A DNA stretch of 64,000 nucleotides. Source: Prevotellaceae bacterium UBA2744. Lineage in GTDB: Bacteria; Bacteroidota; Bacteroidia; Bacteroidales; Bacteroidaceae. Positions within the stretch are counted from its first letter, which is position 1. Each line of letters begins with the position of its first letter. The position numbers and the translations under genes were made by a program. The DNA lies in NCBI GenBank assembly GCA_002353575.1, contig DEJQ01000024.1:106068-170067 (forward strand), read 5' to 3'. Below, piece after piece: positions 58,355-64,000 of the stretch. The notes below the pieces were generated by a model. It saw only the letters and a program-made list of their open reading frames with translations, was not told where the DNA came from and searched no databases.

Positions 58355-59272
58355 TTAACCAAGGAAGAAAAGACTGACGCCAAGTACTGAGATGATGGCT
58401 CCGAGGATTGACTTCCATGTGATTGGTTCGTGGAAGAGCAGGTAGGAGGGCAGGATGATGATGATGGGGGTGAGTGCCATCAGTGTCGAGGCTATCCCGG
58501 CACTGGTGTACTGAACTGCCATCAGTGAGAATCCGACCCCGACGAAGGGACCGAAAATGGTAGTCGTGGTGGCTACAGTCATTCCCTTGCCATCGTGGAA
58601 TGCGTGGCGCAGGGGAGCAAATCCCTGACGGAAATACATTAACAGGGTGAATCCGGTGATACCTGCTATGCAACGGAAGAAGTTGGCGCTGAAGGGTACG
58701 AGCCATTCGGGTATGGCATTCGTGTCGTAATGGTTCATTCCGATTTTGCTGAGTACAAGTCCGACTCCCTGACACAGAGCCGCACCGATTGCGAAGAGCA
58801 CACCATTAAGCGGCAACTTGAGCGATACTCTGTGGTGTTCCCCCCTGCCAAGTACGGATATTCCGATACCCGCGAGGGTGATGAACATTGCAAGGATGCT
58901 CCTGGGTGACATCTGCTGACCGAGAGTAAACCATGCTGTCAGTGCAGCGGAGAGCGGTGCAAGTGTCATGAAAAGCTGACCGAAGCGCGAGCCGATGATG
59001 ATGTAGCATTGGAAAAGACAGAAATCTCCTATGACATAGCCAACCAGTCCTGACAGCAGCATCCATCCGTAGGCTTCTGCCGAACCGCCAGAGGGCAGGG
59101 GAGACCCAATCGTAACGGTGAAGAGTATCATCGAGAAAAGCAGAGCCAGAAGCATCCGCATTACGTTGAGCGTGAGATTGCCCATTCGTTTGCTCCCGTA
59201 TTCGCTCAGAAGTGCCGTAGCTGTCCATGAGAATGCCACCCCTATTGATATGAGTTCACCTAAATATGTCAT
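58355..59272 (-). CDS. DMT-superfamily permease (EamA type)
   Basis: This inner-membrane transporter of 305 residues has ten TM helices in two EamA repeats (first starting YLGELISIGVAFSWTATALL, second after about residue 150). Homologues export amino acids or other metabolites; the substrate cannot be inferred. It probably heads a leftward unit with the DUF2147 gene 55 bp downstream. Confidence 0.88.
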   Translation of the reverse strand: MTYLGELISIGVAFSWTATALLSEYGSKRMGNLTLNVMRMLLALLFSMILFTVTIGSPLPSGGSAEAYGWMLLSGLVGYVIGDFCLFQCYIIIGSRFGQLFMTLAPLSAALTAWFTLGQQMSPRSILAMFITLAGIGISVLGRGEHHRVSLKLPLNGVLFAIGAALCQGVGLVLSKIGMNHYDTNAIPEWLVPFSANFFRCIAGITGFTLLMYFRQGFAPLRHAFHDGKGMTVATTTTIFGPFVGVGFSLMAVQYTSAGIASTLMALTPIIIILPSYLLFHEPITWKSILGAIISVLGVSLFFLG

Positions 59273-59289
59273 CTTTATCTATTTGACTG

Positions 59290-59297
59290 CAAAGGTA
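59290..59297 (-). promoter_or_regulatory. -7 box of the EamA permease gene
   Basis: CAAAGGTA on plus reads TACCTTTG on minus, 17 bp before the ATG. Confidence 0.65.
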
Positions 59298-59332
59298 AGC
59301 GTTTTTTGCGATATGAGAAATATGGAACCTCT

Positions 59333-60436
59333 CTATTCGCTATAGTTGCGATCTAAAATAATGGAGAAGTTGTATTTGGGAAAGTGATCCTGTAGGTATG
59401 CTTTCATTTCAGAGGCAAACAGAATGGGATCCTTGACACATTCCTCAGGTACAATATCAATGGTTATCAAATTGCTGTCTTCATAATAAAAAAAGGCATG
59501 TACCTGATGTACGTCAGTATGTTTTGAGGCATAATCCATGACGTCTTTTTGCAGTTTTCCCAGACCCTGAGAATCTGTGTTGATGGCATAGATGCCGACT
59601 GTCAGAATTACATGGAATTTTTCATAAATGCGGCTGGAAATATTTCGGGTCAGACGATGAATTTCGCGTGCTGTCATCGTGTCGGATACGTTTATATGCA
59701 ACGAGCCGATGATTGTTTCAGGACCATAGCTGTTCATGATGATGTCGAAGACACCATGAACCCCGTCGAAACTCATTACCTCTTCTTTCAGTCTGGCGAC
59801 GAACTCGGGAGATATTCGGCTGCCAAGCAGTTCGTTGATTGGTGAGACAAGCATTTCACAACCAGCCTTCAGAATTACAAGCGATATGAGTGTTCCGGAA
59901 ATGCCGTCGAGGTTTACTCCCCAAATAAGCATAATGCCTGCCGATATTAGTGTTGCAAGAGTGACAACCGCATCGAACAGTGCATCTGCTCCGCTGGCTA
60001 TCAGAGCGTCGCTCTTCAGCTGTTCACCTTTTTTCTTTACATACCGTCCCAAAACCAACTTGATGATAATTGCGACGATGATAACAACGAGTGTTACTGT
60101 AGAATAATGAGGAATGGTTGGCTCAATGATCTTTCTTACAGATTCAATCAGAGATCCCACACCTGCCATCAGTACGATGATGGCGATGATGATAGCACTG
60201 AAATACTCAATGCGTCCGTGTCCGAAGGGGTGGTCGTGGTCAGCAGGGCGTCCGGATAGCTTTGCCCCTACTATGGTGATGACTGACGAGAGTGCGTCAG
60301 TCAGATTGTTCAAAGCGTCCATGACGATGGCTACAGAACCGGCAACTATTCCTACTGCAGCTTTAAACGATACGAGCAGTACGTTAGCAGCTATGCCTAC
60401 ATAGCTTGTCCTGATTATTTGTTTATTTCTGTCCAT
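59333..60436 (-). CDS. Cation diffusion facilitator (CDF) family metal exporter
   Basis: This 367-residue inner-membrane Zn2+/Fe2+/Mn2+-type exporter has six TM helices, with the TM2 motif MDALNNLTDALSS, the loop HPFGHGRIEYFSA and the TM5 segment SGADALFDAVVTL. The C-terminal about 160 residues form the cytoplasmic metallochaperone-like domain. Metal specificity is unknown. Confidence 0.92.
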   Translation of the reverse strand: MDRNKQIIRTSYVGIAANVLLVSFKAAVGIVAGSVAIVMDALNNLTDALSSVITIVGAKLSGRPADHDHPFGHGRIEYFSAIIIAIIVLMAGVGSLIESVRKIIEPTIPHYSTVTLVVIIVAIIIKLVLGRYVKKKGEQLKSDALIASGADALFDAVVTLATLISAGIMLIWGVNLDGISGTLISLVILKAGCEMLVSPINELLGSRISPEFVARLKEEVMSFDGVHGVFDIIMNSYGPETIIGSLHINVSDTMTAREIHRLTRNISSRIYEKFHVILTVGIYAINTDSQGLGKLQKDVMDYASKHTDVHQVHAFFYYEDSNLITIDIVPEECVKDPILFASEMKAYLQDHFPKYNFSIILDRNYSE

Positions 60437-60511
60437 TTAAAAGTCTGTTTTTTTAACTATATGATATAGTGCCATTTGAATTATTTGATAGTATCAGTGC
60501 AATAATAACTG

Positions 60512-60519
60512 CAAAGGTA
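60512..60519 (-). promoter_or_regulatory. -7 box of the CDF gene
   Basis: CAAAGGTA on plus reads TACCTTTG on minus, 75 bp before the ATG. Confidence 0.6.
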
Positions 60520-60562
60520 GGTGTTTTACTTAAATATTTATAATGATATGAAGGAAAAGAAA

Positions 60563-60593
60563 GCGGAGGTGTGACACTGGGTCACACCTCCGC
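60563..60593 (-). terminator. Intrinsic terminator after the 66-residue protein gene
   Basis: GCGGAGGTGTGAC at 60563-60575 pairs perfectly with 60581-60593. The minus strand continues TTTCTTTTCC. Confidence 0.8.
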
Positions 60594-60633
60594 ATATATT
60601 ATTGTGTTAAAAGATTATTTCACCTCCTCTAAT

Positions 60634-60834
60634 CTAATCATACATGAGTATCGTCTTTTTTTGATTTGCTATTGAAAAATCACATCCTTCTGAAAGTTTT
60701 ACAATCTCTACAGCAGGATACATGCTTGTTCCTGATGAGAAAACTGCATATTCCCCGTCTTTTACATAAAGCGTCTCGTACTCATATTGAGTAAACAAGT
60801 CGATTAATTTTTCTTTGTCTATCATATTGTTCAT
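60634..60834 (-). CDS. Hypothetical 66-residue protein
   Basis: The short frame starts MNNMIDKEKLIDLFTQYEYE and ends KKTILMYD. It has mixed alpha/beta composition with acidic residues and no export signal. A good terminator follows its stop, supporting transcription. It could be the N-terminal remnant of a longer gene. No family recognised. Confidence 0.45.
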   Translation of the reverse strand: MNNMIDKEKLIDLFTQYEYETLYVKDGEYAVFSSGTSMYPAVEIVKLSEGCDFSIANQKKTILMYD

Positions 60835-60853
60835 AAATTATTAGCATGTAGAA

Positions 60854-61024
60854 TTAAAAACGATTATTGGTTTTGGGGTCGATACTCTCATCAATCTTGA
60901 TGTAGAGGTCGCCAGACCTGTGCTTCAGCTTCTTGGCGAGAGTTTCTGTTGTAGTGTTCCAGAACCAAGCTGGGAAGGTGTATTGCGCGAACTGAGCCGC
61001 CAGTTTGTTCGGGAGGTTGTTGAA
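60854..61024 (-). pseudogene. Gene fragment without a start codon
   Basis: A protein-like open stretch of 56 codons without Met reads FNNLPNKLAAQFAQYTFPAW and ends IDESIDPKTNNRF before a TAA. An in-frame TAG precedes it directly. It lies between the 66-residue gene and the small membrane protein gene. It may be the tail of the latter after a stop plus frameshift, or a relic of a lost gene. Confidence 0.35.
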
Positions 61025-61043
61025 CTAGCTTTTCAACCGGATG

Positions 61044-61304
61044 CTAGGCAATGTATTTCTGTATCGCCTCCACCTCTATACGAGGACGGACATGCTTTTG
61101 AAAGGCATCTGCGTAAGCAAAAGTTATCTTTGCTCCCGCCCAAAAGCACAAACGGAGGAATCCATAGAAGGAAGCAAACAGCACAATTGCGATGGCGGCA
61201 CATGGGATATATCCCCAGTGATGCTTACCGCATATCAGGATGGAAAATCCGATCGCCAATAACGCAAGCAATACGGAAATCGTTATATGAAACCATTTTG
61301 GCAT
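61044..61304 (-). CDS. Small two-helix membrane protein
   Basis: This 86-residue protein has two hydrophobic segments, about 8-26 (ISVLLALLAIGFSILI) and 34-57 (PCAAIAIVLFASFYGFLRLC), and a charged C-terminal tail. Its ATG follows the stop of the AlbA/ATPase gene by 1 bp (TAATATG), so it is co-translated with it. It could be a membrane partner or effector of that protein, or a chance neighbour. No family recognised. Confidence 0.55.
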   Translation of the reverse strand: MPKWFHITISVLLALLAIGFSILICGKHHWGYIPCAAIAIVLFASFYGFLRLCFWAGAKITFAYADAFQKHVRPRIEVEAIQKYIA

Positions 61305-61305
61305 A

Positions 61306-62838
61306 TTATTCTTTGTTAATGATTACCCATTTGCCTTCCTTACGACCACCTTCACGAGAGAGAACACCTAGTTTCTTTAGTTTTGCCAGATCCCTTTCGA
61401 TTGTCCTTTCATTGACACCGTCCTTTTCCGACATCTTTTCCGACATCTTTTCCGACATTTCCTTGGCGGTAAGAGCAGGATTCTCTGCAATGAAATCTAA
61501 TATAATCTTCTGACGCTCAGACAATTCTTTTACGATATCTTTTACGACATCCTTGTTCAGGGCGACCTGTTCTTTTATGAAATCTGGGTGGCACGGAATG
61601 TCAATCATGAAGTAAGTACGTTCATCATCCGTCTCAATAGTTGCCTGTGGAGATCCATTGTCTTTTAGTTCATCCTGAATAGTAGGGATGCCAGTAGCTC
61701 GTCCTTCTGTTAGGTCTAATTCTTTCAGAAACTCTCCCAATCTGCGGTTGCGATAACGGCGCGAGCGCAGCGATAGACCTTTTTGGACAGCCTCCATCGG
61801 GATGGTGTGGTTTGGGCCAGAAAAACTGAGAATGGATATGCGTTCAGGTTCTATGGTGATTTCAACAGGTTCCCGAATCGTCCAATCTCTATGATACAGA
61901 CTATTGACAACAGCTTCTTCCAGAGCCTGATAGGGATAGTTGAAGAATGTTATGGATTGCGCCCTGTCCTTGGGCTTTATAATCTGTTTCTTGATGATGT
62001 TGGTGTTCAAGTAGCTTAACGTCTTCTCTATCATCTGCGGCACACTGCCCCTGATGGGTTCCACCTCTATCAGGTTATTGGGATTCTTTTCTCTACCTTC
62101 AGGGAAAAGAACTATTTCTATCTGCGCTTGACGGAAAAAGCGGTCTGGGCGTTCCGAGAACATCATCGCTGCTACATTCTTAATGCGCCATCCTTCTGGT
62201 ACAGCCTCCAATAAGTCCATCTGCTCCAGCACATCCTCCATGTGGTCGGTCAATGAAATGTCAGCCAAACTACTCTTTACCTTCACGAGATAGTCATGCA
62301 GAAGCAAAGGCGAGATATCTGTCAACTTAATGTCGTCGTTTCCACGGTCATCAAAGGGCATCCGATTGGCGAGGTTTATCAGTTCACGCTCGTATTCGTC
62401 TTTCGGAACGATACTGCTACTATTGTAGCGGATGTAGTAGTTATACGCCTTCTGTTTCGCCGTTATTTGGTCAGGCACCTTGTATGGTCTGCGCTCACCT
62501 GGAGAAACCTTGATGACAAGGATCGTCTTACCATCTGCTTCCTCAATATACAATCGAGGCTGATAGTACGGACGTATCAAATTGTTATAACCCACCATAT
62601 CTTTCTCGGTAGGTTCTATCTGGTTAGGATCAATACCTATAACTGGTCTTATGGCATGGCCGTTCTCCTCTTTTACTCCCACCACGATGTAGCCGCCACC
62701 TGTTTCGTCAAAGTCATTGGCGAAAGCACAGATGGTGCGATATATGGCATCTGGATTCCAGCCAGTCTTGTATTCTATGCGGTCACCTTCTACAGCTCGT
62801 CCGCTCAGAAGTTCTTCTATGTTGATTGGTAGTCTCAT
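61306..62838 (-). CDS. AlbA_2 (Schlafen-like) DNA/RNA-binding protein with HATPase and winged helix
   Basis: This 510-residue protein belongs to a family common in bacterial accessory DNA. Residues about 10-140 form the AlbA_2 domain (EGDRIEYKTGWNPDAIYRTI; GGGYIVVGVKEENG). A GHKL-like ATPase C-terminal domain follows (YQALEEAVVNSLYHRDW, NRRLGEFLKELDLTEGRATG). A winged helix at the C-terminus is joined by a linker with three MSEK repeats (461-472, 12-bp DNA repeats). The function of such proteins is unsettled; transcription control or stress/phage response are proposed. It follows the HTH gene by 15 bp. Confidence 0.85.
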   Translation of the reverse strand: MRLPINIEELLSGRAVEGDRIEYKTGWNPDAIYRTICAFANDFDETGGGYIVVGVKEENGHAIRPVIGIDPNQIEPTEKDMVGYNNLIRPYYQPRLYIEEADGKTILVIKVSPGERRPYKVPDQITAKQKAYNYYIRYNSSSIVPKDEYERELINLANRMPFDDRGNDDIKLTDISPLLLHDYLVKVKSSLADISLTDHMEDVLEQMDLLEAVPEGWRIKNVAAMMFSERPDRFFRQAQIEIVLFPEGREKNPNNLIEVEPIRGSVPQMIEKTLSYLNTNIIKKQIIKPKDRAQSITFFNYPYQALEEAVVNSLYHRDWTIREPVEITIEPERISILSFSGPNHTIPMEAVQKGLSLRSRRYRNRRLGEFLKELDLTEGRATGIPTIQDELKDNGSPQATIETDDERTYFMIDIPCHPDFIKEQVALNKDVVKDIVKELSERQKIILDFIAENPALTAKEMSEKMSEKMSEKDGVNERTIERDLAKLKKLGVLSREGGRKEGKWVIINKE

Positions 62839-62853
62839 GATTCTGTTGTTTAT

Positions 62854-63063
62854 TTAACGCTCTTTCGTTGACCAAAGCAAATCCTTCACATCCACATTGA
62901 GACTTCTGGCGATTTCCACCAAAGTCTCTAAGCTGGGTTGTGAAGCATTGGTACACCACTTGCTCACCGAAGCAGGGTCTTTCCCCAACTGCTCAGCCAG
63001 CCACTTATTCGTCCTCTTTTGTTCGGCCAAAACCACCTTCAGCCGATTGATGTCCTGTGCCAT
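62854..63063 (-). CDS. Small helix-turn-helix regulator (Xre-like)
   Basis: This 69-residue single Cro/C1-type HTH has the recognition region ASVSKWCTNASQPSLETLVE. It is first in the cassette HTH-AlbA/ATPase-membrane protein and is probably the autoregulator. A near copy begins at 63861 in the opposite orientation (shared RTNKWLxEQL and SKWCTNASQP). Confidence 0.85.
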   Translation of the reverse strand: MAQDINRLKVVLAEQKRTNKWLAEQLGKDPASVSKWCTNASQPSLETLVEIARSLNVDVKDLLWSTKER

Positions 63064-63088
63064 TACGTCTATTTATCATTGTATATTG

Positions 63089-63096
63089 CAAAGGTA
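63089..63096 (-). promoter_or_regulatory. -7 box of the HTH-AlbA cassette
   Basis: CAAAGGTA on plus reads TACCTTTG on minus, 25 bp before the HTH ATG at 63063. Confidence 0.65.
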
Positions 63097-63320
63097 CTGC
63101 TTTTCTCTGAAATAATCACATTTTTTTATGGTTTTCTATTTCTTTATTTGCGTTTTAAGCAAATTTAAGAGCGTATTACTCATATTACTCGTATTGACAA
63201 GTAATATCACTCTACATTAAATTTCTGCCAACGTTGCCACTTTTTTAATCCAGCCCATTCTCCTTTATATCCTTCAGATAAACAAACAGTATATTCCCCA
63301 AATCGATATTCAACCCATTT

Positions 63321-63363
63321 TTAAGTGCGATTTTTGTAGTTTTCTCGCAAAAATCGAACTTAA
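63321..63363. repeat. 16-bp inverted repeat in the spacer
   Basis: TTAAGTGCGATTTTTG at 63321-63336 matches the complement of 63348-63363 with one mismatch, around an 11-nt loop. It could be a terminator-like hairpin or an end of a mobile or regulatory element. The region 63097-63320 is AT-rich with no gene seen. Confidence 0.6.
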
Positions 63364-63404
63364 ATTGCAAAATATATGTTTTTTGCTTGTTCCCTACAGA
63401 ATGG

Positions 63405-63749
63405 ATGTTCCCGCGCTTGACTCTGACGCTTTGCCAAGCAAAGATCGTTCTTTGCTTCCTTCATGAATGGGGATTGCACCCAAGCTATGTAACAGATAAT
63501 GGCGGTAATGTTGGCGGTAAAAATGGCGGTGATAATGTCCCCAGTTTGTCCTCAGTTCTGTCCTCAGTTCTGTCTCCAGTTCTGTCACAAGTCTTGTCAC
63601 AAGTTCTGTCACAAGTCTTGTCACAAGACGAAAAAAAGGATGCAAGTATTGATGCAAAAGATGCAACCTCCAGTTCAAAGGTTGCAACCTTGGATGAAAA
63701 GGTTGCAAGTTTGGAGCCAAAGGATGCAAAAGTGAAGAAAAAGGCATAA
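63405..63749 (+). CDS. Low-complexity hypothetical protein with VLSQ repeats
   Basis: An open frame of about 115 residues (MFPRLTLTLCQAKIVLCFLH) has a Gly/Asn stretch, then seven four-residue repeats (SVLS, PVLS, QVLS) encoded by 12-bp units at 63542-63628, then a Lys/Asp-rich tail (DEKKDASIDAKDATSSSKVA). No promoter box was found, and other frames are also open across the repeats. It may be a relic of a DNA-binding protein with a repeat linker like that of the AlbA protein. Confidence 0.3.
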   Translation: MFPRLTLTLCQAKIVLCFLHEWGLHPSYVTDNGGNVGGKNGGDNVPSLSSVLSSVLSPVLSQVLSQVLSQVLSQDEKKDASIDAKDATSSSKVATLDEKVASLEPKDAKVKKKA

Positions 63750-63799
63750 AAGTGATTGTATTTTGCAGAAAAGATGATTTTCCTTCGTTATTTCGTGGG

Positions 63800-63815
63800 A
63801 AATTAGCTAATTTTG
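63800..63815 (+). promoter_or_regulatory. Promoter box with palindrome before the second HTH gene
   Basis: TAATTTTG at 63808-63815 overlaps the palindrome AAATTAGCTAATTT at 63800-63813. The arrangement is like that in front of ybjQ. Confidence 0.5.
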
Positions 63816-63860
63816 TACGCGTATTTAATTATAATAAGGTACAACCTCAGTACAATAAGA

Positions 63861-64000
63861 ATGGAAAATAGAATCAAAGTGGTTCTTGCGGATAAGAAGA
63901 GAACAAACAAGTGGTTATCCGAGCAATTGGAATGTGCACCAACTACCGTAAGTAAATGGTGTACCAATGCCAGCCAACCACCTATGGAGACATTCGTCAA
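63861..64000 (+). CDS. Second helix-turn-helix regulator, cut by the window end
   Basis: The first 46 codons start MENRIKVVLADKKRTNKWLS and include TTVSKWCTNASQPPMETFV. It is closely similar to the 62854-63063 protein but in the opposite orientation, suggesting it heads a second cassette that continues beyond the window. Confidence 0.8.
   Translation, partial: MENRIKVVLADKKRTNKWLSEQLECAPTTVSKWCTNASQPPMETFV

Overview
The window looks like a chromosomal segment of a Bacteroidales bacterium, most likely Prevotella in the broad sense. The reasons are: -7 promoter boxes of the Bacteroidetes type (TAnnTTTG) in front of most transcription units and almost no Shine-Dalgarno sequences; two secreted proteins with type IX secretion C-terminal signals; DUF3078, DUF4859 and DUF2147 proteins; a 29-residue mS38-like ribosomal protein; and lipoproteins with an acidic surface-export signal after the lipobox cysteine. 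No tRNA, rRNA, CRISPR array or insertion sequence was seen.

Layout. 0-12 kb: secreted glucosaminidase, RNase G, tiny ribosomal protein, DUF3078 protein, asnA, queD-queE, then a leftward operon for a MacAB/TolC-like efflux pump ending in pgpA, headed by the RNase P RNA. 12-19.3 kb: an NhaC antiporter and two convergent secreted proteins, one with an HEXXH zinc-protease motif. 19.4-28.6 kb: a leftward arylacetate/aryl-pyruvate module (thioesterase, ACT protein, two PaaK ligases, IorAB) around a TrmH methylase, a dehydrogenase and an aminotransferase. 28.8-35 kb: ilvD-ilvB-ilvN-ilvC and an aquaporin. 35-39.4 kb: a frameshifted membrane-AraC regulator divergent from two lipoproteins with near-identical leader sequences. 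39.4-47 kb: housekeeping genes (AAA/DUF4143 ATPase, ligA, dapA, BadF-type kinase, manC, rplU-rpmA). 47-54.5 kb: a more GC-rich accessory stretch with a candidate structured RNA, an acetylesterase, a short GH106-like hydrolase, azlCD, an AraC regulator, a repeat-tailed protein, a PheC-like periplasmic protein, ridA and a remnant of a flavin-binding protein. 54.5-60.5 kb: OhrR-like regulator with glutathione peroxidase, ECF S-component, MBL hydrolase, YbjQ, DUF2147, EamA and CDF transporters. 60.6-64 kb: an accessory end with an HTH / AlbA-ATPase / small membrane protein cassette, gene fragments, 12-bp repeats and a second copy of the HTH gene facing the other way.

Genes that appear to work together. 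PaaK, IorAB and the aminotransferase could convert phenylacetate or indoleacetate to aromatic amino acids by reductive carboxylation, and the PheC-like protein would also make phenylpyruvate. The ilv genes supply branched-chain amino acids and azlCD exports them. The peroxidase and its OhrR-like regulator share a promoter region with three matching palindromes.

The most unusual pattern is a set of unrelated short tandem repeats (periods 14, 21, 22 and 41/42 bp) at gene 3' ends. In three cases they include the stop codon. In one case the period is 42 bp inside the reading frame and 41 bp outside it.
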